Part shown: positions 16,430-26,314 of the stretch, in pieces
Layout: every line of letters begins with the position of its first letter
Numbering within the stretch: position 1 is the first letter of the stretch
Origin: Aquisphaera insulae
GTDB lineage: Bacteria > Planctomycetota > Planctomycetia > Isosphaerales > Isosphaeraceae
Direction of reading: 5' to 3'
DNA: 64,000 bases
Assembly (NCBI RefSeq): GCF_011064615.1
Contig: NZ_JAALJH010000005.1
Span: 124,001-188,000, forward strand
The notes under the pieces: model-generated
Database searches by the model: none
The model's input: the letters and a program-made list of their open reading frames with translations, nothing else
What the model was told of the DNA's origin: nothing
Translations under genes and position numbers: made by a program

Positions 16430-16813
16430 CGATGCATCTCCTTGGATGAGTTTGCCGGTCGGCGAGGTAACGACACCCCGACTTCCGACAATATACCTGG
16501 CAAAAATCGGGCATACCCGCAAATTAGGGTAAATGATCGGGTATCCCAATGCAACCCGATAGTCTACCCAGTCGGATAATCTTGCCCATGCACGCGCCAT
16601 GCCAGCAGAAGTGGCCCATGTTTTCAAGTTCTCCTGAAAAGAGCGACGACGGCTTTGCCGGTCGTATGCGGGTCGGAGTGTGGCGGCTCCTCGGGACGAG
16701 GTGACCGGATCGGCCACGGCGGCGGATTCATTTGGTATGAAGCTGCTTATAAGGTAATCTGGCGCCCGGCTCGGACGGCTGTCGCAATCTCGAGCTCCTG
16801 GCGGAGACGGCTG
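16430..16813. other. 384-bp divergent regulatory region
   Basis: This separates the Cys/Pro-rich gene from the histidine kinase. The half nearest the Cys/Pro-rich gene is AT-richer and carries the GGGTA/TACCC motifs listed separately. Frames across it give no recognisable protein; the long upstream extensions of both genes here have poor starts. Confidence 0.5.
16508..16567. promoter_or_regulatory. cluster of GGGTA/TACCC operator-like motifs
   Basis: CGGGCATACCCG (16508-16519) is an inverted repeat. It is followed within 60 bases by AGGGTA, CGGGTATCCC (16538-16547), AACCCGAT and CTACCC. The cluster lies 80-140 bases upstream of the Cys/Pro-rich gene start. Spaced repeats like this can be binding sites for a regulator, but no protein is assigned. 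Confidence 0.3.
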
Positions 16814-18712
16814 GTGGACGGTAATCAGGACCTTTCTCTCCGGTGCAGACAGGTCGCCGCGGTCGCCGCGACGATCGTCGCCATGCTGAGCGTGATCGCC
16901 CTCATCGGTTGGGCCATCGGCCGTCCCGTCCTGTTCGGAGGTCGGCTCGGGTCGATGCCGATGGCACCGAACACGGCGCTGGCGTTCGTGAGCCTTGCGG
17001 GGGGACTGTTCGCCGCGATCACCTCGAGCCGGATCGGAAACCGGGCGACGATCGTTGCGTCGTTCCTCGTCGTCCTTGTCGCCGTGGCCCGGATGGTGGA
17101 GGACCTGGCGGATATGCCGTGGGAGGTGGATCGCTGGTTTCTCTCGGTTCGGGCGGGCCGCGTCGGTGCGGCGCCGACGGGTAAGATGTCCCTCCCCACC
17201 GCGACGGCGATGACGATCGCCGCGCTGGCCCTGCCGGCGACCTGCCGGGCGGGGCCGTCAGCACGGATACGATGGCTTGGCGGCGTGGGAGGGCTGGTCG
17301 TGGCGACGACGGGCCTGCTCTTCGTCCTGGGATACCTGTTCAGCCCTCAATCCCCCCTGGCCTACGGATCCGAATCGATCCCGATGGCCCTCAACACGGC
17401 CGCGGGCTTTGTCTTCGTGGGGATGGGGCTGATCGCGGCGGCCGGAGTGGATGCCTTCCCGCTCAGCCGACTTGCCGGGCCCTCGATCCGGGCTCGCCTG
17501 CTGCGGACGTTCCTGCCTCTGGTCGCGACCACGGTCGTGGTCGTGGCGTGGCTGACCCGATTCGTCACCATCGGCGTGGGAGCGACCTCGACCGCGATTG
17601 CCTCCGCGGCGATGGCGGCCGCGGCGATCGGGCTCTTCGCCCTGATCTGCGAACGAATCGCCGCCCGCCTGGGCGGCGAGCTCGAGCGGGCCGAGGATCG
17701 CCTCCGTGAGGCCCACGACCTCCTCGAACAGAAGGTGATCCAGCGGACCTGCGACCTGCGCCGGGCTAACGAGGAGCTGACTCGGTCGCTCCAGGAGACC
17801 CGCGATGCCCACGAATCGCTGCAACTGGCCCATTGCGAGCTCCAGCAGGCCCAGTCGCGGATGCTCCAGCAGGCGCGCATGGCCAGTCTCGGCCAGACCG
17901 CCGCCGGCGTGGCCCATGAGATCAACAACCCGCTCGCGTTCGTGACCAACAACCTCGTGGTCCTCAGGCGCGAGGTGAGCTGGATGCACGAGATGCTGCG
18001 GCTCTATCAGCAGGCCGAGGAGACCCTGGCCCGCTATCAGGGCGAGCTCTATACGAGGATCTCCCAGCTCTCGGAAGACATCGACCTTCCCTTCGTCCTC
18101 GAGAACCTCGACGGACTCCTGGAGCGGTCGAGGTCGGGGCTCCTCCGGATCCAGAAAGTGGTCGCCGACCTTCGCGACTTCGCCCATCTGGGCGAAGCGG
18201 AGTACCAGGCCTCGGAGCTGAACGTGGGGATCGGGACGACGATCCGCCTGATGCAGAACCTCGCCGACGAGCACCAGGTGACCCTCGAGACCCGCCTCGC
18301 CCCCCTGCCCCGGACCATGTGCTTCCCGGCCAAGATCAACATGGTGGTGCAGAACCTGGTCATCAACGCGATCGACGCCAGCAATCCCGGGGGGAAGATC
18401 GTCGTCGAGACCCATTGCTCCGAGGTTGAGATCCTGATCGTCGTCGCCGACGAGGGCTGTGGGATCAATCCCGGGGATCGCGACCGGATCTTCGACCCGT
18501 TCTTCACGACCAAGCCCGTCGGCAAGGGGACGGGACTGGGCCTGGCCATCTCGTACGCGATGGTCCGGGATCACGGCGGGACCATCGACTGCGAATCCGA
18601 GCCCGGCCATGGCACTCGGTTCCTGGTGCGGATTCCGATCGTCTCCCTCGAAGCCCTCCCCCGTCACCCGGATGGGGTCGTAATTCCGTCGAGCCCGCCG
18701 CTGCCGGCCTGA
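16814..18712 (+). CDS. membrane sensor histidine kinase
   Basis: A 632-residue kinase from GTG 16814, with GGAG upstream. An N-terminal half of about eight hydrophobic segments is followed by a coiled-coil linker (~residues 280-350). The phosphoacceptor box is ASLGQTAAGVAHEINNPL with His368. The ATPase domain shows the N box QNLVINAIDAS (513-523), DEGCGI and the GKGTGLGLAIS box (570-580). The membrane half has an internal duplication: SMPMAPNTALAF is echoed by SIPMALNTAAGF. No response regulator gene is adjacent, so it is an orphan within this window. An in-frame TTG at 16655 is a less likely start. Confidence 0.88.
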   Translation: MDGNQDLSLRCRQVAAVAATIVAMLSVIALIGWAIGRPVLFGGRLGSMPMAPNTALAFVSLAGGLFAAITSSRIGNRATIVASFLVVLVAVARMVEDLADMPWEVDRWFLSVRAGRVGAAPTGKMSLPTATAMTIAALALPATCRAGPSARIRWLGGVGGLVVATTGLLFVLGYLFSPQSPLAYGSESIPMALNTAAGFVFVGMGLIAAAGVDAFPLSRLAGPSIRARLLRTFLPLVATTVVVVAWLTRFVTIGVGATSTAIASAAMAAAAIGLFALICERIAARLGGELERAEDRLREAHDLLEQKVIQRTCDLRRANEELTRSLQETRDAHESLQLAHCELQQAQSRMLQQARMASLGQTAAGVAHEINNPLAFVTNNLVVLRREVSWMHEMLRLYQQAEETLARYQGELYTRISQLSEDIDLPFVLENLDGLLERSRSGLLRIQKVVADLRDFAHLGEAEYQASELNVGIGTTIRLMQNLADEHQVTLETRLAPLPRTMCFPAKINMVVQNLVINAIDASNPGGKIVVETHCSEVEILIVVADEGCGINPGDRDRIFDPFFTTKPVGKGTGLGLAISYAMVRDHGGTIDCESEPGHGTRFLVRIPIVSLEALPRHPDGVVIPSSPPLPA

Positions 18713-18813
18713 TCCGGCCGGGCCGGTCGCCGCGTCAGGTCTCCGCGCCCGCGGCCCGGGGCATTATCATGAGTCCGGTACTGAGCTCGGTTTCCGCGGG
18801 AGGTTGGGAGGCG

Positions 18814-21189
18814 ATGACGACTCCGGATGAAGCGACCGAGGCGCCCGTCGACCCGGGGACCGAGATCGCGGGCGACAGCCAGCCGCCTGCCCCGCCCCGT
18901 CGGCTCTGGCCGGCGACGCTCGGCGTGCTCGCCCTGGCGCTGGCGATCCTGATACCGACGGTCGGCGATATCGGCCTGACCTGGGATGAGCCGGCCTATC
19001 GCTACAGCCAGCTCATGTCGTCCCAGTGGTGGGAGCAGGCGGCCCATGTCCGCTCGTGGGAGGACCTCCGCGCGCTCCTCGATCCCGATGCCCTGCTTTT
19101 CTACTGGCCCTATGGCCGCCACGGGATCAACTTCCATCCTCCGCTGGCGGGTCAGCTCAACCTGGCCACTTATACGCTCCTCGGCGGCATCATGAAGGAC
19201 ATCCCGGCGCGTCGCATGGCGCCGGTGATCGAGCTGGCGATGACGGCGGCCATCGGTTTCCATTTCCTCGCCCGCCGCTACGGGATGCTGGTCGGACTGG
19301 TCATGGCCGGCTCCCTCGTCCTGATGCCCAGAGTCTACGGGCAGGCCCACCTGATCGACACCGATACGCCGGGCCTCTTCCTCTGGGCCGCGGCCTCGAT
19401 CGCCCTGTGGAACGGGCTGCACGAGGAAAGGGGCCGGCGATGGCGGGTGCTGCTGGGGATCCTCGTGGGCCTCGCGTTCGTCGAGAAGATGTCGGCCGTA
19501 ACCATGGTCCTCCCCCTTTTCCTCTGGCTGGCCGCGTCTCGCTCGTCGCGGGCATTCGTCGGGCCGGGAGCCCGGCTCGCCTGGATCGATGGGCTGGTCA
19601 CCGCCGGGCCGATGCTGATCGCGCTCGGGCTGGCCTTCCTGGAGATCCAGTCCCTCCAGCGGCAGCTACCGCCGCCCGGGTCTACCGACCTCTTCCTCCA
19701 CCGTCCGGCCTCCGATCTCCCGGGGTGGATCCTCGCGGTCCCGCTCGTCGTCTGGCTGATCCGCCGGCTGCTCGGCTTCGCCTTCCCCCGTCATGCCCTC
19801 TGGGGGGCGGAGCGGCCGGGGCTGGAGACCTGGACCGCGGCCCTGGCGTTCGGGCCGGTCGTCGCCTGGCTGGGAAACCCGGCCTGGTGGCGTGAGACGC
19901 TCCCCCGGCTTGCCCACTACTACGCCCTCAACACGAATCGCCAGGGGGCCCTCCCGGACATCCAGATCATCTACTTCGGCGAGGTCTTCGAATACTCGCT
20001 CCCCTGGCACAACGGCTGGGTCCTGATCGCGATCACCGTCCCGCTCACGATCCTCGTCGTCGCGGCCATCGGCCTGGTCTGGGGGCTGCTCCAGGCCCGT
20101 CGCGACCGCCTGCCGCTCTACGTCCTGCTCCACTTCATGACGCTCCCGGCGCTCCGGATGCTCCGGGTCCCCGCCCACGACGGAGTCCGCCTGCTCCTCC
20201 CTTCCTTCTTCTTCCTCGCCGCGTTCTCAGGGTGTGGAGCCGAGGCCCTGTCGCGACTGGTCCATCGCCTGGCGAGAGTGCCGCTGCGCCTGGCGGGACC
20301 GGCGACGATGGCCGCGGTGCTGATCCCCGCGGGCGTCGCGGTCGCATCGATCCATCCGTATGAGCTTTCCTATTACAACGAGATCCTCGGCGGCCCGCGC
20401 GGGGCCTGGCATCGCGGCTTCGAGCTCACCTACTGGCTGGACGCCTTCAACGGGCCCGTGGTCAAGGAGCTGAACGCGCGGCTCCCCACCCGGGCGGAGC
20501 TGGACGACCCGAACGAGCTCACCAATCCCATGACCTGGCAGGAGCTCCAGGGGCTCGGCGAGCTTCGAAAGGACCTCATCCTGGGCCGTGACGTCCGCAC
20601 GCAGGGAGCCGGGGTCTACGGGCGGATCGGCTACGCCTGGCTCCATACCCAGGATTCCAAGGCGACTCCGTTCTCGCGATTCCTGTTCGCGATGAAACCC
20701 TGGTATGCCTCCGAACCGAGCTCGCTGGGCGGGCTTCGCGTCGCGACGGTCGCCGACCCGATCGGCGTCTCGCGGGCCTGGGCGCTCGAGCTCCTCGTGG
20801 ATGCGCCGGACCCTGATCCGATCCCACCGCCCAAGCCCAGGGTCGGCCGCCTGATCGCTAACGAGGCCGTCCTCCGCTGGGCCCGCGAGGATCCGGCCGG
20901 CCTGGAAGCCGCCGCGAAGAAGCTCGAGGCCGACGGGATCGGCTCGGCGGATCCCCATGCTTCCAGGCTCATGAACCTGATGACGGTCCACCCCGAGGCC
21001 AAGCACGCGAAGATCCGCCGTTTCCTGCTCAATCGCCTCCTCAAGACCAGGCCCGTGGCGCTCGTCGAGGGCGTGCGGATCCTCGCCGCCCATCCCGAGG
21101 CCGTCGTCGAGGTCATGACCCGCTATGCCTACACCGATCCCGAGTGGATCGGCGGATATCTCGACCGAGATCTTGCTGCAGGTGAGTAA
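18814..21189 (+). CDS. large PMT-like polytopic glycosyltransferase
   Basis: A 791-residue membrane protein beginning at ATG 18814 after GGGAGG. About eleven hydrophobic segments follow a Pro-rich cytosolic N-terminus. The first periplasmic loop has GLTWDEPAYRYSQL, the Asp-Glu signature of PMT/GT39-type C-fold transferases. A soluble domain of ~250 residues follows residue ~540. Shared landmarks with the 14.1-15.8 kb protein include RVPAHDGVRLLLPSFF against HTPGHDGVRLFLPAFG, which points to a common ancestor. The substrate is unknown; a role in envelope glycan or glycoprotein synthesis is inferred. Confidence 0.78.
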   Translation: MTTPDEATEAPVDPGTEIAGDSQPPAPPRRLWPATLGVLALALAILIPTVGDIGLTWDEPAYRYSQLMSSQWWEQAAHVRSWEDLRALLDPDALLFYWPYGRHGINFHPPLAGQLNLATYTLLGGIMKDIPARRMAPVIELAMTAAIGFHFLARRYGMLVGLVMAGSLVLMPRVYGQAHLIDTDTPGLFLWAAASIALWNGLHEERGRRWRVLLGILVGLAFVEKMSAVTMVLPLFLWLAASRSSRAFVGPGARLAWIDGLVTAGPMLIALGLAFLEIQSLQRQLPPPGSTDLFLHRPASDLPGWILAVPLVVWLIRRLLGFAFPRHALWGAERPGLETWTAALAFGPVVAWLGNPAWWRETLPRLAHYYALNTNRQGALPDIQIIYFGEVFEYSLPWHNGWVLIAITVPLTILVVAAIGLVWGLLQARRDRLPLYVLLHFMTLPALRMLRVPAHDGVRLLLPSFFFLAAFSGCGAEALSRLVHRLARVPLRLAGPATMAAVLIPAGVAVASIHPYELSYYNEILGGPRGAWHRGFELTYWLDAFNGPVVKELNARLPTRAELDDPNELTNPMTWQELQGLGELRKDLILGRDVRTQGAGVYGRIGYAWLHTQDSKATPFSRFLFAMKPWYASEPSSLGGLRVATVADPIGVSRAWALELLVDAPDPDPIPPPKPRVGRLIANEAVLRWAREDPAGLEAAAKKLEADGIGSADPHASRLMNLMTVHPEAKHAKIRRFLLNRLLKTRPVALVEGVRILAAHPEAVVEVMTRYAYTDPEWIGGYLDRDLAAGE

Positions 21190-21210
21190 GCCGCCGGCCC
21201 TGGCGGACGC

Positions 21211-22455
21211 TCAGTCCAGGCCCCCGCCCGTCGCGACCGGAACGTGACCGTCCAGATCGACCTCGTCGGGATGCTCGGCGATCGGCCTCGAGGGGAGCAG
21301 GGCGAGAGCCGTGAGCGCCGCGACGGCGTAGATCCCGCAGGCGAACCAGTACGGGGCCGCGGGCGAGACGCGGCCCATCAGGACATTGGCGGCGGAGTAG
21401 CTCAACATGCGGGCGAGCGTCTGTGTCGAGGAGAACGTCCCGAAGACGGCCCCTTGCTCGCTCATCGGCGTCGACCGGGAGAGGAGTCCGCTGATCGAAG
21501 GCGCCGAGAGTCCCTGGCCGATCCCGACCAGGGCGAACGCGGGGATGAGCATCGGCCAGGTTGTGGCCGTCGCGATCGCCGCGAAGCCCGCCAGGGCGCT
21601 GAAGAGACCGACCAGGATCAGCCGCGGCTCGCCGAACCGAGGGACGAGCCGGCGGATCAGGCCCCCCTGCACCACCGCCGTCAACACGCCCAGCCCGGCG
21701 AACGCGAAGGCCGCCCCCTGGGCGTCCCACCCGAAGCGGCGACGGACGAAGAGGGCGAGGGTCCCTTCCAGGCATGCGAACGCGAAGACCGCCAGGGAGC
21801 CGATGCCGATCAACGATCCGATCGCCGGGATCCGCACCGTATCCAGCACTCCCCGCCAGCTCAGCACGCGAGCGGCCTCGCGGGTCACCGAACCCTCCGG
21901 CCGCGACTCCGGCAGCCGGGCCAGGACCAGGATCCAGGCGATCGTCGAGAAGGCCGCGGCGACCAGGAACGGCAACCGCAGCCGCCACTCTCCCGCGGCA
22001 TGCAGCCCCACGAGCAGGCCGCCGAGGATCGGGCCCAGGACGAAGCCGAGGCCGAACGCCATGCCGATCAATCCCATGCCACGCGCCCGATTCTCGGGCT
22101 TCGTGACGTCCGCGACGTACGCCTGGGCAACCAGGATGTTGCCGCCGGAGGCACCGTCGAGCATCCGCGCCAGGAGCATGACCCTGAAATCTCGCGACAG
22201 CCCCAGGATCAGGAACGAGATCGCCGTCCCGGCCTGCGAGTAGATCAGCAAGGGCCGCCGTCCGTAGCGATCGCTCAGCCGCCCGAGGACCGGACCGGCG
22301 ATGAGCTGACAGAGCGGATAGGCGGAGAAGAGCATGCCGATCTGCCAGTCGGCGAACCCGTAGTGCTCCGCGAAGGGCGCCAGCAGGGGCATGACCACGG
22401 AGAAGCCCAGCAGGTCGATCAGCACGATCAGGACGATCACGGCGAGCGGCGACAT
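21211..22455 (-). CDS. TetA-like MFS drug efflux transporter
   Basis: A 414-residue 12-helix major facilitator. The N-terminus MSPLAVIVLIVLIDLLGFSV and the motif A loop GRLSDRYGRRP are typical of the TCR/Tet subgroup of proton-driven drug efflux pumps. Motif C is visible as GLGFVLGPILGGLL. It lies 24 bp after the 4-TM gene on the same strand, so the two are probably co-transcribed. Its end faces the rightward glycosyltransferase with about 20 bp between. Substrate is not predictable. Confidence 0.85.
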   Translation of the reverse strand: MSPLAVIVLIVLIDLLGFSVVMPLLAPFAEHYGFADWQIGMLFSAYPLCQLIAGPVLGRLSDRYGRRPLLIYSQAGTAISFLILGLSRDFRVMLLARMLDGASGGNILVAQAYVADVTKPENRARGMGLIGMAFGLGFVLGPILGGLLVGLHAAGEWRLRLPFLVAAAFSTIAWILVLARLPESRPEGSVTREAARVLSWRGVLDTVRIPAIGSLIGIGSLAVFAFACLEGTLALFVRRRFGWDAQGAAFAFAGLGVLTAVVQGGLIRRLVPRFGEPRLILVGLFSALAGFAAIATATTWPMLIPAFALVGIGQGLSAPSISGLLSRSTPMSEQGAVFGTFSSTQTLARMLSYSAANVLMGRVSPAAPYWFACGIYAVAALTALALLPSRPIAEHPDEVDLDGHVPVATGGGLD

Positions 22456-22479
22456 CAGCGGGACCTTGCTCCTCGATCC

Positions 22480-23025
22480 TCAGTGGGTGGGGACGCCGGA
22501 GGGATCGGCCTTGCCGTAGCGGGCCTCGCGGAGCGAATCCGCCTGCGACTTCAGCTCCAGGAGCAATCGAGCATGCGCGACGATGCCGGCGTACTCGACG
22601 GCGAACGCCCCCAGGTTGAAGGCGATGGTCATCGCGGCCACGCCGAGATGCCAGGGCGCGTAGGCCAGGCTTCGCGTGTCCGCCGCGGCCCCGAGCCAGG
22701 CCGTGACGGCGACGGCGGTCATGGAGCCCATGACGAACCGCATCGCGCGCCGCTTGTTCCGCGTCGCGTGCGCGATGAACCACTCGGGCAGCCCGTAGAC
22801 GCGGACCACCTCCTTGGCCCACTTCACGGTCGCCATGAAGTACGTGTAGACGATCGAGTGGATCCCCAGCAGGCAGACGACCGTGAGCAGGGAGAAGAGC
22901 AGGTGGACCGCGTGCCAGACCGCATGCGGCCCCCTCGGCTCGCCCGACGCGAGCAGGCCGAGCACGAAGTTCGCCGTCAGCAGCGAGGTCCCGGTGACGG
23001 CCAGGACCAGGAAATAGCGGATCAT
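22480..23025 (-). CDS. four-helix membrane protein, unknown
   Basis: A 181-residue protein from ATG 23025, with GGAAGG upstream. Hydrophobic segments lie at about residues 4-24, 38-58, 96-116 and 128-148. Conserved-looking His residues occur in HAVWHAVHLLFS and IHSIVYTYF. The C-terminal ~35 residues are polar and helical. I recognise no family. It is the first gene of a likely two-gene unit with the MFS transporter. Confidence 0.65.
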   Translation of the reverse strand: MIRYFLVLAVTGTSLLTANFVLGLLASGEPRGPHAVWHAVHLLFSLLTVVCLLGIHSIVYTYFMATVKWAKEVVRVYGLPEWFIAHATRNKRRAMRFVMGSMTAVAVTAWLGAAADTRSLAYAPWHLGVAAMTIAFNLGAFAVEYAGIVAHARLLLELKSQADSLREARYGKADPSGVPTH

Positions 23026-23148
23026 CGAGCCTTCCGACAACGACCAACGGAGCGACACGTGCCTCAGGCTCTAGATTATGTCAGGCGGAGGAACTTAGCC
23101 ACAGACGAAGGGGGAGGAATTTGGCCTCTTCATCGGTGGCGATTTGCC

Positions 23149-25992
23149 TCAGTACATGGCCCCCATGCTGAAGTTGAAGTAGCGGAGGCGGTCGCCGTCG
23201 GCGTAGGAGACGGGGAACGCGAGGTCGAAGCCGAGCGGGATCGGGCCCATCTGGGGGATGACCATCCGCAGGCCGGTGCCGATCGAGGCACGCACCTTGT
23301 GGAAGTTGTAGTCCCCTTCGACGGTGCCGAAGTCGCAGAAGACGACCTGATGGAAGGTGTCGCTGGCGGTGAGCGGGAACTGGTACTCGATCGAGCCGAG
23401 TGCCATCATCACGCCGCCGACGGGGACGCCCAGGGCGTGCGGGCTGATCGTGCGATACTGGAAGCCGCGGAGGCTGCCGAAGTTGCCGGCGAAATAGCTC
23501 TCGTAGACCGGGATGCCCTGGGTCGCGACCCCGAAATGGCCGCGGAGGGTGAAGAACCGCTTGCCGCTGCCGTCGGGCCGGCTGCCGGTCGGGATGTAGG
23601 TGCGTCCCTCGAGGTCGACCTTGGACCAGGTGAACGTCCCCCAGCCCTGCTCGAAGGCGAGCTCGGCGTACTGCCCCTTGTTGGGCATGAACGGGTTGTT
23701 GCGATTGTCGAACCGCAGGCTCGGCCGGAGCGAGGCGAGGAACGACTCGCCGGCCACCGCCAGGTACTCCGCCGGCGCCGGGCTGCGATAGCCGAAGAAG
23801 TTGATGTCCTCCACGCGGACCGCGACGTCGGCGTACGTGCTGGAGCCGAACTGGCGGCCCAGGGAGAACCGGCCGCCGCCCCGGCGCTCGTCCCAGTCGG
23901 GGTAGAAGCGGCTGAACCAGTAGCCCGCGACGCCCGCCCCGATGGGGAGGTCGAAGAGGTACGGCTCGCGGAGGCTCGCCTCGAACTTGTTGATCAACGT
24001 CCCGGGCTGGATGTTCAGACGGAACTCCTGGCCGCCGCCCCGGAAGGCCGTGCCGTTGAAGATGTCGTTGAACGACCGCGGGACGTTGAAGATGTCGAAG
24101 TTCTTCTCGTAGACCGTGACGTTGCCGAAGAGGCCCTGGAAGCTGCTGGCCGCCACGCCGACCATGAACCGGCCGGTGGGGGCCTCGTCCACGCTCGTGA
24201 TGATGTCGGCGAACGAACGGTTGCGGAACGGGTCGTTCAGGTCCGGGCCGACGCTTGTCATGTTCGTGCCCGGGAGGCTCGGGAACGTGCCCGCGGGCTC
24301 GCCGCTGCCGAACGGCGGCGGCGAGCCCGCCGGCGGGGCACCGTTGGCCGCGTTCACGGCCGACCTTCGTCCGGCTCGGGCCGGAGGCACGGTCAGGCCG
24401 GGCGTCGTGTCGGCGGGGGGGGCGAACAGGTTGCCCGCGCCGAAGCCCCCGGCCGCCGGGGCGCCCGCGCCCGGCGCGGCCCCCGAGACGTCCACGGCCT
24501 CCGGGGCCGGCACCAGCTCGATCCCGTCGCCCGGATCTTGCATGCGGGCCTGGGTCACACCATCGCCCAGGAGCGGCATCATCAGGTCGCCATAGGGCTT
24601 GTCCCCGGGCCGCTTGTTGATGACGCGGACCTCCAGCGGTTTGCCGCCCAGGTCCGGCCCGCCCTGCTGCGGTCCTCCCGGGCCGTGGAAGTAGCCGAGC
24701 GCGCTGAGCCGGTTCTTGTAGACCTCCACCCGATTCATGTCGAGGATCTCGCCCGGCAGCAGGCCAGCCATCACGGCCTCGCGGCGGATGACCTTGTCCT
24801 TGGTCCGGTTGTTGCCGTAGTTCGGCATCTCGCCGATGAGGTAGGCCTCGCCTTCCTCGATCTTGTAGAGCAGGTCCACGACCCCGAGCTTGTTGGTGAA
24901 CCGGGGCTCGAAGGCGATCTGGGCGTCGGCGCAGCCGAGGGCGTAATACCGGGATCGCATCAGCTTCAGGTCGGCCTCCTTCACGGCCTCCAGGAACGGC
25001 TTGCCGGAATGGAGCTGGAGCCCCTCGCGGAGCTCCTCGGTCTTGATCTTGGAGTTCCCCTCGAAGAGCAGGTTGCGGACGCTGTACCTCGTCCCCTCGG
25101 AGATCACGAAGGTGAGGTTGATGTCGCCCAGGTCCTTCCCGGAACGGGTGACCGGGGTGACCTTCACCTCGTAGAAGCCCTGCGACTGGTAGTATTCCTT
25201 GAGCTTCCTAGTGTCCTCGTCCAGGAGGTCGCGGTGATACTTGCCGCCGACCAGGCCGAGGATCGGCTTGCGGGTGCCGATCTTGGTCCGGAGCTGGCCG
25301 TCGGAGGCGAAGACGTTCCCCTTGAAATCGACGCTGTTGATCCGGAACTTGGAGCCTTCGAAGATCTGGATGACGACCTTCGTGTCGCCCATGCTGCCCC
25401 CTTCCAGGAGGCGGACCTCGGCGAGGTCATACCCCTTCTCCTGGTAGAGGCGCTGAATCTGGCCGAGGGCGAGCCGCGTCTTCGTCGCGTCGGCCCGGTT
25501 GCCGACCTTGAGGTCGGTCGCCTCCTCGATCTCCTTCAGGGAGACCGACTTTCGCCCCCGGAATTCGACGATCTTGAGGACGGGCATCTCGCGCACGCGG
25601 TAGATCAGGATGAACTTGCCGCTCTTGGGCGGCGATTCCTCGTAATACGGCGCGACATCCGAGAGTCCCCCCTTGGCGATGAGGCTCTTGATGTCGGCCT
25701 CGACGTGCTGCTGCGAGAGGGGCTGCCCGGCGCGGCTCGAGAGATAGGCGCGGAGCTTCTCGGCGGGGATCGTCGTGTTCCCCTCGATGCGGACCTCGGA
25801 CACGATCCCTTCCGGGAGCTGGTCTCCCCGCCAGGCGAAGGCACCGGGGACGATCCAGCCGGAAGGATCTCCGGCGATCATCGCCAGCAAGGCCAGCGGG
25901 GCGAGCACGCGCCACCGCCGCGCACCGCTCATCCGTGCACCCGCGGTGGCCGTCCCTGGCGCCGCGATGTGTCGAGTTCCGGATCGTCCCAT
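23149..25992 (-). CDS. bamA: outer membrane assembly factor BamA (Omp85)
   Basis: A 947-residue Omp85 protein that folds and inserts beta-barrels into the outer membrane. Several POTRA domains occupy roughly residues 60-480 (IVSEVRIEGNTTI, KFRINSVDFKGN, YSVRNLLFEGNSKI). They are followed by an unusual Pro/Gly/Ala-rich linker of more than 100 residues. The C-terminal barrel contains GSLRGFQYR, which is the (V/L)RG(F/Y) lid motif. The usual BamA is about 800 residues and the linker accounts for the excess. ATG 25992 has AGGAAA upstream; ATG 25932 would give a tidier signal peptide. A diderm envelope is implied. Confidence 0.92.
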   Translation of the reverse strand: MGRSGTRHIAAPGTATAGARMSGARRWRVLAPLALLAMIAGDPSGWIVPGAFAWRGDQLPEGIVSEVRIEGNTTIPAEKLRAYLSSRAGQPLSQQHVEADIKSLIAKGGLSDVAPYYEESPPKSGKFILIYRVREMPVLKIVEFRGRKSVSLKEIEEATDLKVGNRADATKTRLALGQIQRLYQEKGYDLAEVRLLEGGSMGDTKVVIQIFEGSKFRINSVDFKGNVFASDGQLRTKIGTRKPILGLVGGKYHRDLLDEDTRKLKEYYQSQGFYEVKVTPVTRSGKDLGDINLTFVISEGTRYSVRNLLFEGNSKIKTEELREGLQLHSGKPFLEAVKEADLKLMRSRYYALGCADAQIAFEPRFTNKLGVVDLLYKIEEGEAYLIGEMPNYGNNRTKDKVIRREAVMAGLLPGEILDMNRVEVYKNRLSALGYFHGPGGPQQGGPDLGGKPLEVRVINKRPGDKPYGDLMMPLLGDGVTQARMQDPGDGIELVPAPEAVDVSGAAPGAGAPAAGGFGAGNLFAPPADTTPGLTVPPARAGRRSAVNAANGAPPAGSPPPFGSGEPAGTFPSLPGTNMTSVGPDLNDPFRNRSFADIITSVDEAPTGRFMVGVAASSFQGLFGNVTVYEKNFDIFNVPRSFNDIFNGTAFRGGGQEFRLNIQPGTLINKFEASLREPYLFDLPIGAGVAGYWFSRFYPDWDERRGGGRFSLGRQFGSSTYADVAVRVEDINFFGYRSPAPAEYLAVAGESFLASLRPSLRFDNRNNPFMPNKGQYAELAFEQGWGTFTWSKVDLEGRTYIPTGSRPDGSGKRFFTLRGHFGVATQGIPVYESYFAGNFGSLRGFQYRTISPHALGVPVGGVMMALGSIEYQFPLTASDTFHQVVFCDFGTVEGDYNFHKVRASIGTGLRMVIPQMGPIPLGFDLAFPVSYADGDRLRYFNFSMGAMY

Positions 25993-26314
25993 GAGCGATC
26001 TTTCCTGGACCGTGCCGATCCGCGGGGATTCGCCCGCGGCCGCGATCCTGACGATCGCGGGCCGGCCGACTCGCCCCCCGGACTGGTCGATCTTCCGAGT
26101 CCGTTCCCCGGAGAGCGACGATCGCTCCCCCGCATTGCCATCGCGACGAGCCCGGGCCCGATATGGGCCTTCCGGCGCCTCGGATCGTGCCCAATCCGTG
26201 GTCACGATCGCGCTTCAGCCCGGTCGCCGCCGAACAAAGATATGACAGGCTCGGGCCTTTTACCCCAGATCCCCCCGCGATGCAAGGCGGACCGTGGATG
26301 AATCGCGAGGCCGC
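25993..26314. other. 322-bp intergenic region upstream of bamA
   Basis: The gap lies between two leftward genes, the rhamnosidase-like gene ending at 26315 and bamA starting at 25992. It should carry the bamA promoter. I see no hairpin, repeat or small gene; frames here are shadows. Confidence 0.5.

Noticed and set aside
16430..16717. Upstream extension of the Cys/Pro-rich gene by 96 residues
   Set aside because: It would bury the signal peptide, and ATG 16429 has a strong AAGGAGAT site.
17258..18667. A 469-codon minus-strand frame
   Set aside because: It is antisense to the histidine kinase, whose boxes are unambiguous.
21244..26301. A 1685-codon open frame on the plus strand
   Set aside because: It lies antisense to the MFS, 4-TM and BamA genes. 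Its translation is Arg/Glu/Asp-rich without domains, a normal effect of high G+C on the opposite strand.
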